From: Phycisphaerales bacterium
GTDB lineage: Bacteria > Planctomycetota > Phycisphaerae > Phycisphaerales > UBA1924
NCBI GenBank assembly: GCA_016709445.1
Contig: JADJMV010000014.1
Span: forward strand, 58,539 to 122,538
Direction of reading: 5' to 3'
DNA: 64,000 bases
Shown here: in pieces, positions 45,754-54,571 of the stretch
Layout of the letters: every line of letters begins with the position of its first letter
How positions within the stretch are numbered: position 1 is the stretch's first letter
Notes under the pieces: model-generated
The model's input: only the letters and a program-made list of their open reading frames with translations
What the model was told of the DNA's origin: nothing
The model's database searches: none
Made by a program: the position numbers and the translations under genes

Positions 45754-46872
45754 ATGGGCAATCCGGATGAAGTGCTGGCGTGGACACGGTCCCGGTGGCG
45801 ACGAGGCTGGGCATCCAATACCCCTCATCCAAGGCCCCTCGGCGGTCTGTCGTCTCAGCGCCTGACCGCCGCGGTCTCGAACTTCGGAGGCCTGGGATCT
45901 TTCGGGGCTCACGGGCTCAGCCCGGGGCGATCAGGGATGTGGTCGCAGAGCTGCGGTCGATGACCGACGTCCGTTCGCGATGAACCTCTGGGTCTCGATG
46001 GAGGACCCCGGGGCAAGGAGATCGGACGAATCAGCATTCAATCGGAGTCTCGCGGCCATCGCGCCGATCATTCGATCGCTCGGCGGCGAGCCCCCGTCAT
46101 ATACGCCGTACGCCCCGATGCGATTTGCGGATTCAGGTACGGGTGCTCATCGATGCGGGTGCCCGTGTTCAGCTTCATCTTCGGAATCCCACGGGAGATC
46201 CTCGATGAGTGCCGCGCCAAGGGAATCGTGACGATTGGGCGCCGACGACGCCGGATGAAGCCGTCGAGTTGCAGAAAGCGAACGTGGAGTGATCGCCGCG
46301 TCTGGCGAGGCGGGGGCCATCGCGGGTCGTTCTCCGGAGGAGTCGTTGACCGGGACCTTCTCGTTGGTGCCGCAGGTCGCGGACCTCGTGTCCGTGCCGG
46401 TCGTGGCCGCGGGCGGCATTGCCGACGCCCGGGGCATTGTCGCGGCGTTCGCCCTCGGGGCCGAAGGCGTGCAGATCGGGACCGCGTTCCTCGCGTGCGA
46501 GGAGTCCGGGCGAGTTCCGCGCACCGCCGGGAACTGCTCAGCGGCCGAGCCGGTCATACCGCCCGACGAGCGGCTTCACGGGAAGGCTGGCGCGAGGCAT
46601 CAAGAACCAGCTCCTTGATGCCATGAACGCCCCGGGCACCGCGATCCTGCCCTATCCGCCCAACGCTTCCTCATGCGGCATGCGTCGGGCGGGGCCGAAA
46701 GGGCCGGCCGGGAAGAACTCATCCCAATGTGGGCGGGCCAGAGGCCAATCTCGCTCGGCACGCGAGCGTCCACGAACTGCTCGAATCGCTGGTGGCGGGC
46801 ATCCCGGTCTTGAGCGATCGTCTGCTCACGAGATTTCAAACCCGGCCCGATCATCACGGGATGACAGGATGA
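45754..46872 (+). pseudogene. Nitronate monooxygenase pseudogene (copy 2)
   Basis: Starts MGNPDEVLAWTRSR and shares the frameshift of copy 1 plus more than ten further indels; pieces such as VVAAGGIADARGIVAAFALG are readable in different frames. Not functional as given. Confidence 0.88.
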
Positions 46873-46904
46873 TTGTGAACCCGTCGGGCAACACCGAGAG
46901 GCCC

Positions 46905-46975
46905 GGCACTCCGCCGAGGCCGTCGGTCCGCCCAATCGGGGTGACAACTACTCCAGATGCATTGTGGTAGCCCGG
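46905..46975 (-). repeat. Box-plus-hairpin element, copy b' (within copy 2)
   Basis: Same as the element at 42721-42788 with one base missing in the GTCCGGTCC stretch (GTCGGTCC). AATCGGGGTGAC is retained at about 46934-46945. Confidence 0.6.
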
Positions 46976-47078
46976 ATCGGCCTCTCGGGGCAAACCAGGA
47001 TTCCGCCCCGGGGTTGAACTCGTGGATGCCGCGCGGACCAGATGCTCATCGATCCTGCGGGTGACGGTGAACGGCCAG

Positions 47079-47514
47079 TCAACCAAGCTCTTCAGCGAGC
47101 CCGATGAGAAGGCCATCGGGAGCTCGAACATAGCAGAGCCGGCAGGCATCGTGGTACTGGACCACTTGGTCAACGATCTGCGCCCCGTGCTTGCTGAGCC
47201 GGGCCACGGTGTCGTCGAGATCTTCCACGGCAAACATGACTCGCAGATAGCCGAGAGCATTCACGGGTGCGGCGCGGTGATCGGAGACAACCGGCGGCGC
47301 GAGGAAGCGCGAGAGCTCGAGCTTGCCATGTCCGTCCGGGGTCCGCATCATGGCGATCTCGACGCGCATGTTGCGCAACCCGGTAACACGATCCGCCCAG
47401 TCCTTCGATCGGCGCTCGACCCTCAAGTTCAAGTCCCAGCTCGGAGAAGAACTCAATCGCGGCGTCGAGATCCTCGACCACGATGCCGACATTGTCCATT
47501 CGCTTGATCGTCAT
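47079..47514 (-). pseudogene. VOC-protein pseudogene (copy 2)
   Basis: Copy of the gene at 42908. Identical over most of its length except for a two-base loss near 47402, which splits it. The C-terminal 110 codons remain open. Confidence 0.85.
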
Positions 47515-47617
47515 GCTGCCTCCGTCAGCCGCCAACGCGTACTGTCCGACCTGAGCGGAGGCTGCGAGATAGCGCCAGGTACGACGCCCGCGAGGAGCGC
47601 GTGCACGCTCATTGTCT

Positions 47618-48043
47618 CCATGACGAGCCCTGGCAAAGTGACCTCCGAACGCGTCGAGCAGGCCGCCCCAGCCTTCACGGTGCTGGCGCCCGAGTTGACC
47701 GTCGGGCACGCCCGCGTGATGCAACGTCACGAGCGTCGCGTCGCCCTTGGGCTCAAAGGTCATCGAGACAACAGACTCCAAGCCTCGGTTGCCTCAGAAA
47801 CCGTGTGGGTGCGATCCGGTGCGGTCGGTCCAAGACCGTGAAGCGCCATAGCGCCCCCACCATGGTGGTCGTGATCAGATGTAGAACAACCCATCCACCG
47901 GGCCGCCTGGAGTATGACTCGCGAGGGAGGCGGCACGGCCCCGGCGTGCTCGGATCGAGCCATGCGTCGTAGACCTCTTCGGGGCTCGCAGGATCGTGCG
48001 AGTGAGGGTCAGTTCGGTTGTCTGTGGTCCCGTGTGAGGCCAT
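47618..48043 (-). pseudogene. SRPBCC pseudogene (copy 2)
   Basis: Copy of the gene at 43449 with many single- and multi-base losses in its 5' half; readable pieces include TLTRTI and DAFGGHFAR in different frames. Confidence 0.85.
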
Positions 48044-48362
48044 TCGCTCCCTCCTGTTCTTGCTGAAGTGCTCCTCAAGCGATCCAGCCGGTCGTTCCAG
48101 TACGGCGTAGCGGTGTGTCCAGCGTGCGACTTCCTGGAGGGGCGGCATCCAATGCAAGCCTTTGCTCCTTGCCCACTCGCTACGCCGCACGAGCCCCGCT
48201 CGTTCGAGCACCTTGATGTGTTCGATACCGCGTTGAGTGACATGGCAAACGGCTCGGCAACATCCGTCACACACGCGGCCCCCGCGAAAGGCGATCGATG
48301 ATCGCCCGGCGGGTTGGGCCTGAAACCGCCACCAGGACTTGATGGAGTTGGTCGCTCAGCAT
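48009..48362 (-). pseudogene. ArsR pseudogene (copy 2)
   Basis: Copy of the gene at 43862 with several one-base deletions (for example after AVS and in the wing). The start and the upstream operator are conserved. Confidence 0.85.
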
Positions 48363-48367
48363 GTCAA

Positions 48368-48411
48368 TCAACCTGTGGGTTGAATGTATCCGCCGTCCAC
48401 CACAATGTCAA
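48368..48411 (-). promoter_or_regulatory. ArsR promoter and operator, copy 2
   Basis: TTGACA (48411-48406), 17-base spacer, TACATT (48388-48383), and the perfect TCAACC-TGTG-GGTTGA repeat at 48368-48383, all unchanged from copy 1. Confidence 0.75.
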
Positions 48412-48529
48412 GCCCGCCGAGAAGGACGGGATGGTGGGTTGAGGTGGCACAAGGCGTCAGCAGGGGTTCAACGCCTCGAACAGTCACCCAGGGTGACCCA
48501 TCATGGTCGAACGCTTCCATAAACACCAA

Positions 48530-48617
48530 TGGCCCCGGCACTTGCCGAGGCCATCCGGTCCGCCCAATCGGGGTGACAGTACACCAATAGAACTTTTCTT
48601 GGAGGGCGTTAGGGTCT
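48530..48617 (-). repeat. Box-plus-hairpin element, copy c'
   Basis: Hairpin GGCCCCGGCA/TGCCGAGGCC then AATCGGGGTGACAGTACACC. It closes copy 2 of the duplication and lies 122 bp beyond the minus-strand stop of the P-type ATPase gene. Confidence 0.62.
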
Positions 48618-48738
48618 GGGAGCCGGGGATACGCCGTTTGTTGAGCGCCAGGGCGGTTTCGGAGGATTGAGGGAACTCGGAGCCGACACCAAAGGGCTTC
48701 AGACTGAGTGCGGCGGCCGGGCGGCGTCGCTAGACACG

Positions 48739-50664
48739 TCAGGGGAAGGTGACGAAGTGACGTTCGCGACAGTCCCGGAAATCAGTGAGTTCCTTGGGTC
48801 GGAACGCTGCCCGCAGGGCGTTGAGAATAGCGAAGACGTCGATAATCTCCTGGCTCACTGCACCCGCCACGGGGGACAGGAGACCGCCGCTGGCTAGGGC
48901 CATCCCGACCACGCTGAGAGCCATGCCGCCGATGGCGCTCTGAAGCGCAATCCGTCGCATGCGAGCACTGATGTGCATGAACTCATCAACCTTCTCAAGC
49001 GAGCTGTCCATGATTACGACACCGGCGGACTCGGTGGTGATGTCGCTGTTCTGCCCGATGCCCACTCCGACTGTGGCGGACATGAGCGCCGGGGCATCGT
49101 TGATGCCGTCTCCCACATACAGCGTCCGGGCTTTAAGAGTCTCCGCCCGCACGATCATCACTTTCTCTTCCGGCGTCTTCTGGGGGTAGACCTCGCTGAT
49201 GCCGATTTGCTCCGCGAGGTATCGCACTTCCGATTCGCGATCTCCCGAAACAATCATGAGGCGGTCGAAGTGGTGCCGGGGCTTCAGGTGTCGGATGAAC
49301 GAAGCGCCCTCCACTCGGGGCTCATCACGGAATCGGTAGACTGCAGCGTACCGCTCGTCGATCACCACCAAGCACTCGAGCCCGCCTGCATGAGGTGGAA
49401 TCTGATCGGCTCCCGGCACTGGGGCTTTGGCGAGTGCGCCGCGGCTCGAGATCCGCACCGTGTGCCCTCCGACAGACCCTCGCATGCCTTGGCCGGGCGG
49501 TTCGCTGATCTCGGCGACCTCCTGGAGTGGTACACCCGCAGCGGCGGCCGACGCAAGGATGGCATGAGCCAGTGGATGTTTCGAATAGCGTTCGAGGCTG
49601 GCGACCAGCCCTAGGACATCGACCGCCACAAGTCCGGACGCGACGACCTGATCGGTGAGACGCGGCCTGCCATATGTGAGCGTGCCCGTCTTGTCGAAGA
49701 TCGCCGTGCGACATGTCGCAATGGTCTCCAGAACTGCCGGGTTCTTCACGATGATGCCGCGACGGGCGCACAGGGAGATCGCGCCGATGATGGCGACAGG
49801 GATCGCAATCAGAAGCGGGCAAGGCGTTGCAACAACGAGCACGGCCAGAAAGCGACCCGACTCTCCGCTGACACCCCACGCGACCAGCGCGATCAGAACG
49901 GCGAGCGGCGTGTACCACGCGCCAAGCCGGTCGGCCAAGCGGCGCATCTGCGGCTTGTGCTCCTCGGCCCGGCGCATGACTTCCATAATCTTGGCATAAC
50001 GGGAGTCCGCCGCGGGGCGCGTCGCGCGGATCGTCAGGGCGGATTCGCCGTTGATCGCGCCGGAGATCACGTCCGCCCCCGGCGTCTTGGACATCTGGAA
50101 GGGTTCGCCGGTGAGGAACGACTCGTCCATCACGCCGCGTCCCTCGGTGACGACGCCGTCAACGGGGCAGATGTCGTGCGGGAATACCGAGAGGGTGTCG
50201 CCGACGGCGACCTCGCTCAGCGGAATATCAACGACGCCCGCTGCCGTACGTTTGTGCGCGATCGACGGCATGCGGTTCGCCAACGCCCGCAGCACCGAAG
50301 ACGCGCTCCGCACGGCGTAGCTCTCCAGCGCCTCGCCGCCGGAGAGCATGAGTACCACCAGTGCGCCGGCGAGATATTCGCCCAGAATCGCGGCGGTCAC
50401 GATCGAAATGCCGGCGAGCAGGTCGGAGCCGAACTCGAGCTTCATCACCTTGCGCAGCAGGCCATACAGCAACGGCACGCCACCAAACCCGAGCACCACC
50501 CACAGCGGGATCTGGTACGCCCGAACGTCGCTGTGAACGCCGTAGCGAAAGACCAGGTGCACGGCGATCCCCGCCAGAGCCACGCCCGCGATGACGACCA
50601 TCCGTCTGCCGGTCCAGAACTTCAGAATCGTCGAAATCGGTCCGGTTGCTATGGGCGTGTCCAT
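48739..50664 (-). CDS. Heavy-metal-translocating P-type ATPase (P1B-like)
   Basis: 641 aa from ATG 50664 (GGAG five bases upstream). Pumps a metal ion across the inner membrane with ATP. Motifs: TGEPFQM, membrane metal site ATPCPLLIAIPVA, phosphorylation loop IFDKTGTLTYG, SKHPLAHAIL (HP site), and GDGINDAPAL. There is no N-terminal CxxC metal-binding domain, and the membrane motif is C-P-L rather than C-P-C, so the metal cannot be inferred. Upstream on the strand are DUF5661 and an alcohol dehydrogenase. Confidence 0.92.
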   Translation of the reverse strand: MDTPIATGPISTILKFWTGRRMVVIAGVALAGIAVHLVFRYGVHSDVRAYQIPLWVVLGFGGVPLLYGLLRKVMKLEFGSDLLAGISIVTAAILGEYLAGALVVLMLSGGEALESYAVRSASSVLRALANRMPSIAHKRTAAGVVDIPLSEVAVGDTLSVFPHDICPVDGVVTEGRGVMDESFLTGEPFQMSKTPGADVISGAINGESALTIRATRPAADSRYAKIMEVMRRAEEHKPQMRRLADRLGAWYTPLAVLIALVAWGVSGESGRFLAVLVVATPCPLLIAIPVAIIGAISLCARRGIIVKNPAVLETIATCRTAIFDKTGTLTYGRPRLTDQVVASGLVAVDVLGLVASLERYSKHPLAHAILASAAAAGVPLQEVAEISEPPGQGMRGSVGGHTVRISSRGALAKAPVPGADQIPPHAGGLECLVVIDERYAAVYRFRDEPRVEGASFIRHLKPRHHFDRLMIVSGDRESEVRYLAEQIGISEVYPQKTPEEKVMIVRAETLKARTLYVGDGINDAPALMSATVGVGIGQNSDITTESAGVVIMDSSLEKVDEFMHISARMRRIALQSAIGGMALSVVGMALASGGLLSPVAGAVSQEIIDVFAILNALRAAFRPKELTDFRDCRERHFVTFP

Positions 50665-50729
50665 CAAGGCTCCATGGGTACGGTGTTCAGAGCCTCACTG
50701 CCGAACACCCGTCCCGCAGCCGCAGAAAG

Positions 50730-51005
50730 TCACCAGCGGCGTGTTGCCCAGTAGGCGTCCGCTTCGGCCTCGAGCTTGTCCAGTCGTGTGTAGTAGTCCG
50801 GGAACTCCTTGAGGTGTGCCCAGGCGATCTTGCCCGTGACCGAGGCATCGTCGTTGGTGACATTCGTCTCGGGGTCGTGCGTGCCGTGTTCGAACTCCAC
50901 CTCAACGCCGCGACGGAACTGGTCTACATCCACCTTGGCCCAGTTGACGCCGAGCGCGGCGCCGATCCGCTTGGCTTCATCGACGCTGACCTTTCGCTTT
51001 CCCAT
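50730..51005 (-). CDS. DUF5661 family protein
   Basis: 91 aa from ATG 51005. Pattern VSVDEAKRIGAALGVNW, FRRGVEVEFEHGTHDPETNV and AHLKEFPDYYTRLDKLE fits the DUF5661 family of small cytoplasmic proteins. Function unknown. 26 bp downstream of the alcohol dehydrogenase stop, 65 bp before the ATPase start. Confidence 0.82.
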   Translation of the reverse strand: MGKRKVSVDEAKRIGAALGVNWAKVDVDQFRRGVEVEFEHGTHDPETNVTNDDASVTGKIAWAHLKEFPDYYTRLDKLEAEADAYWATRRW

Positions 51006-51031
51006 CGACGGCTCCGTTCCATTCCGACTTG

Positions 51032-52105
51032 TTAGGTGAATGAGATCAGCGGCTTGATCATCCCATCCTCTTTGGTCTGCATCATCTTGAACGCCCGCTC
51101 GATGTCCTTGAACCGGAACCGGTGCGTGGTCATGGGGAGGGGATCGACGCGACCCGTCTCGATCAGACGCATCAGCCGGCCCATGCGCTCTGATCCACCG
51201 GGACACAAGGCCGTTCGGATGGTCTTGTCGCCCATGCCGACGCCCCACTCCAGCCGCGGGATGGGGACCGTGTCGCCATCGCCGTGGTAGCCGATGTTGG
51301 AGATGGTGCCGCCGGGGCGAGTGGATTTGATGCATGCGGCAAACGTCGCCGGCGAACCCAGCGCCTCGATCGCCGAATCAACTCCCTTGCCGCCGGTGAG
51401 TTTCATGATCGCCTCGACGGCGTCTTCCTGGGTGAAATCGACAACCACATCGCAGCCGAACTTCTTGGACAGCGCGATGCGGCTGGGCATCGATTCAACC
51501 CCGATGATGAGCCCCGCGCCGCGCAGACGCGCACCGACGGTCGCCATCAATCCCACGGGTCCCTGCGCGAACACCGCCACGCTGCCACCGATGGGAATGT
51601 TCGCATGCTCTGCCCCGACAAAGCCCGTGGAGAGCATGTCGCAGCAATACGCGGCCTGCTCGTCGGTCAGGCCCTCGGGGATGGGAGCCAGGTTCGCCAC
51701 GGCGTTGTTGACGTGGAAGTACTCCGCCATGCTCCCGTCCTTGGCGTTGGCGAACTTCCACCCGCCGAGCATCCCGCCGCACTGGCTTGTGTAGCCGCGC
51801 TGGCAGTCGTCACACGCGTAACACGGCGTGATCGCGTTGACCGCCACCCGCTGGCCAAGCTTGAACAGACCGCTGGCCGCTGCAAGTTCACCAAGCTCGT
51901 GGATGACTCCGACGGCCTCGTGTCCGAGCGTCAGACCGTGACGGTCGCCGATGGCGCCGGCCACGGTATGGGTATCGGAAGTGCAGATAAGCGCGGCGGT
52001 CGTTCGTATGACGGCGTCGATCGGCCCCGGGCGCGGAATGGCCTTTTCAACCACGCCCACCTTGCCGAGGCCGTGCATGACGAAACACTTCATCGTCTTG
52101 GGCAT
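51032..52105 (-). CDS. Zinc-dependent alcohol dehydrogenase, isopropanol-dehydrogenase-like
   Basis: 357 aa from ATG 52105 (MPKTMKCFVMHGLGKVGVVE). Catalytic zinc site ICTSDTHTVAGA and LTLGHEAVGVI; a structural-zinc loop CYACDDCQRGYTSQC; cofactor motif VAVFAQGPVGLMATVGA. The start resembles the secondary-alcohol dehydrogenases of clostridia and Thermoanaerobacter, though those lack the full structural cysteine set. NAD(P)-dependent oxidation of small alcohols is likely. Confidence 0.92.
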   Translation of the reverse strand: MPKTMKCFVMHGLGKVGVVEKAIPRPGPIDAVIRTTAALICTSDTHTVAGAIGDRHGLTLGHEAVGVIHELGELAAASGLFKLGQRVAVNAITPCYACDDCQRGYTSQCGGMLGGWKFANAKDGSMAEYFHVNNAVANLAPIPEGLTDEQAAYCCDMLSTGFVGAEHANIPIGGSVAVFAQGPVGLMATVGARLRGAGLIIGVESMPSRIALSKKFGCDVVVDFTQEDAVEAIMKLTGGKGVDSAIEALGSPATFAACIKSTRPGGTISNIGYHGDGDTVPIPRLEWGVGMGDKTIRTALCPGGSERMGRLMRLIETGRVDPLPMTTHRFRFKDIERAFKMMQTKEDGMIKPLISFT

Positions 52106-52470
52106 GGAAGGCTCCCCCGTTGACCGAGGACACGCCGAAACGTGCGTCGCACACCGATGACGCGGCTCGCCGTTCAACAGAAGTTTCTAAGCGCAGAATC
52201 GGACGGGCTAGGTCCGCGATCAAATCATAGCCGTCCCATCGCCCGGCGCAGGTTGTTCCCCAGTCGACTTGTCAGCCGGTCGTCGGCGAATGCGGTGCCT
52301 TCGCGGCCCCTGAAATATGCGCGTAGCCGTCGCATCCGGAAGATCCACTGGATGTCGATTTTCTCTCAGGACTCAAAGTTCAAATCCCGTCACTTACCCC
52401 AAAGCCGATCGGCTTTCGGGGTGATTGGGAACGCGATTGAACTCTCACAAGACCTGTCCCCACAACGAGA
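52106..52470. other. Intergenic region with a hairpin
   Basis: No gene. A self-complementary AAAGCCGATCGGCTTT (52401-52416) flanked by CCCC and GGGG forms a strong hairpin. Just before it, AGTTCAAATCCCGTC looks like the T-loop end of a tRNA but cannot form the stem. Confidence 0.45.
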
Positions 52471-52500
52471 AAGCCCTTCGATGTGCTCATCGAAGGGCTT
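52471..52500 (-). terminator. Terminator hairpin of tRNA-Pro
   Basis: Perfect 13-bp stem AAGCCCTTCGATG with loop TGCT, immediately 3' of the tRNA on the minus strand. Confidence 0.8.
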
Positions 52501-52515
52501 CACTCTGAAACAAAT

Positions 52516-52589
52516 CGGGGTGAGAGGATTCGAACCTCCGACCTTCTGACCCCCAGTCAGACGCGCTAACCAAGCTGCGCTACACCCCG
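52516..52589 (-). tRNA. tRNA-Pro(GGG)
   Basis: 74 bases folding into a full cloverleaf: acceptor CGGGGTG/CACCCCG, anticodon stem TCTGA/TCAGA with loop CTGGGGG (anticodon GGG), T arm GGAGG-TTCGAAT-CCTCT. The C1:G72 pair is characteristic of proline tRNAs. CCA is not encoded. Confidence 0.97.
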
Positions 52590-52778
52590 GACATGCCGCC
52601 CTGATGGGCGGGCTCAAGGATAGACCGCTCGGGCCGGGATGGAAACCGAGCCCCGGGAGTCCGCTGCGGGGCGGGTCCACGGGGCCCGATTTCGGCTCGC
52701 CGGGTCGAGGGCCGGGTCGAGGGCGGGCTCGAGGAGTGGCTCGTTCGGGCGGGGCGGCTGCCGGGCCCGGATGTCGGC

Positions 52779-53663
52779 CTATCGACGACGCCGGCGGGGG
52801 AGGAGCGAGGCGGCGAGCACGGGGAGCAGGGTGGCGGGAGCCGGGACGGGCATGATCGCCAGGTCGCCGGCCTCGATGGGGGGCAGGCCGTCGGGCAGCT
52901 CGTCGCCGAACGCCTGACCCAGGACGTAGCCCGAGCCGTCGGCGGCGAAGGAATTGAGCTGACTGAAGTAGTGGGGGTAGACGCCGTAGCCGACGGCGGC
53001 GTGGTAGCCACGGTCGTCGCGGGACCAGTCGATGGTCATGCCCTGGCTGAAGTTGGTGTCCTGCGGGAGGGCGTACAGCTCGGCCAGGTCGAGGCCGGAG
53101 CCCTTGTAGATCTTGTCGCCGTCGAGGTCGTGCACGTAGAGGTCGCCGTGCGAGTCGATCGCGAAGCTCATCGTGTGGTGGGAGGCGGGAAGGCCGGTGA
53201 GCGTGCCCACGGCGGTGACCGCGCCGCTGGACAGATCGACGTTGTAGAGCTTGGAGACGTTCCCCTGGGTGTTGATGCCGTACATGTGGCCATCAACCGG
53301 GTTGAACGCGAGGTCCTGCAGGCTTTGCGATGAGAGGTGGCCCTGGACGGTCGCGAGGCCCGTCGCGGGGTCGATGCTGTAGAGGCCGCCGGCGGCGCCG
53401 CCGGTGCTCTTGTAGAACGAGGCGTACCCCCAAAGATGGCCGCTCGCGTCGAAGTCGAGGCCGCCGAACCCGATCCCGGCGACGCCGGTGGAGCCGATCG
53501 TCGTGTATCCGGCGGGGTCGGAGGAGTCAAAGCGGATGAGCGTGTCGGCGCCGTCGAGGGGCCGGGCGATGCCGTTGGTGGCGTAGATGATCGAGGCGTG
53601 TGCCGAGGCGGCCAGAGAACAGGTGGCACAGAGAACGCCGCCGAGGGACTGGATTCTTTTCAC
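52779..53663 (-). CDS. Secreted PEP-CTERM-like protein
   Basis: 294 aa with signal peptide (GGVLCATCSLAASAHA). The body is a beta-propeller-like repeat of Y-x-D-P/N-V-D strands (GLYSIDPATGLATVQG, KLYNVDLSSGAVTAVG) resembling DUF4394/LVIVD-type cell-surface proteins. The C-terminus VPAPATLLPVLAASLLPRR is a PEP-CTERM sorting tail (P-A-P, hydrophobic helix, arginines). Exported and probably anchored or released at the cell surface. Confidence 0.85.
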   Translation of the reverse strand: MKRIQSLGGVLCATCSLAASAHASIIYATNGIARPLDGADTLIRFDSSDPAGYTTIGSTGVAGIGFGGLDFDASGHLWGYASFYKSTGGAAGGLYSIDPATGLATVQGHLSSQSLQDLAFNPVDGHMYGINTQGNVSKLYNVDLSSGAVTAVGTLTGLPASHHTMSFAIDSHGDLYVHDLDGDKIYKGSGLDLAELYALPQDTNFSQGMTIDWSRDDRGYHAAVGYGVYPHYFSQLNSFAADGSGYVLGQAFGDELPDGLPPIEAGDLAIMPVPAPATLLPVLAASLLPRRRRR

Positions 53664-53753
53664 GGCTGTGGTCTTTCGTGGGCCCGCGTCTGGACGCGGG
53701 GAGGTGCGATGAGTGGGGGACGCTGAGGCTGCTTTGATTTCAGGACGCCCGGG

Positions 53754-54355
53754 TCAGCGCCGGCGGCGCGAGACCAGGCCGAGAGCGCACGCGCCGAGCG
53801 TGAGCGCGCCGGGGGCGGGGACGGCGTTGATCTGCAGGTCGTCGTATTGCACGGAAACGCCGGGCACATTGGCGCCGATCACCTCGACGCTGCTGATCGG
53901 CGTGGTGCTGTGCCAGCCCTGCCAGCCCCAGACGGTGGGCTCGATCGTCGCGTTCACGGTGTCGATGAGGCCGCCGGCGGCGTCGCGGAAGACGACACTC
54001 CCGCCGGGCTGGCTGCCGACGGTGGTGAAGAAGCCGCCGAAGTCGGCGATGGGGTTGTCAAAGGTGAAGATGGTGGAGCCGGCCACCGTGCCGCCGAAGA
54101 GGTTGCCGTCGTAGGGCAGCACATCGCCGCCGGGGCCGGACCAGGTGAAGGCGATGACCACGGTGTGGGCGAGCGTGTCGTCCATGCTCGCTTCGCCGCC
54201 GAAGATGTCGATCGGTCCGGGATAGCCGCCAGGGGGCAGGACGTTCTCGAAGGTCTCGGTCATCTGTCCCGTGAACTCGCCGATGGGGTCACGCCGGCCT
54301 GGGCGGCGGCGGTCATGGCGAGTGCGGCGGCTGGCATGATGGCGTAATGGCGCAT
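53754..54355 (-). CDS. Secreted PEP-CTERM-like protein, one apparent frameshift
   Basis: About 200 aa. The signal peptide MRHYAIMPAAALAMTAAAQA is in one frame, and the mature part (IGEFTGQMTETFENVLPPGG, FTFDNPIADFGGFFTTVGSQ) in another; one base added to the G4 run 54285-54288 joins them. The beta-sandwich body resembles exported proteins with an FENV-type start. The tail AVPAPGALTLGACALGLVSR plus arginines is a PEP-CTERM signal. Confidence 0.82.
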
Positions 54356-54571
54356 TGGGCTCTCCTGCTCCAGAGTGGTTTCGCGTCGGCGGCACTCTGC
54401 CGCGTGACACGCAGGTGAGGGTACTTCCGCACGAATGTCCCCGCAATAGTCCTCACAGACAATCGTAAGAAAATTCGCACGATCATTCGCACGGTATTGC
54501 AGCGCGGGGGTCGAGGCCGTATTCTCAAATCGCCGGGTACTGCCTCTCCGGCCCGATAACCGTGAGGGCCC

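Larger units (their letters stand above)
45626..48622 (+). repeat. Duplicated segment, copy 2 (many small deletions)
   Basis: Direct copy of 41421-44484. Substitutions are few, but there are dozens of 1- to 7-base indels, mostly deletions, often in G/C runs, in coding and non-coding parts alike. Every gene in it is out of frame at several points, while the ArsR operator is intact. Confidence 0.9.

Noticed and set aside
45626..48622. A second functional nitronate monooxygenase-VOC-SRPBCC-ArsR operon
   Set aside because: Every gene has frame-destroying indels; annotated as a degraded or erroneous copy.
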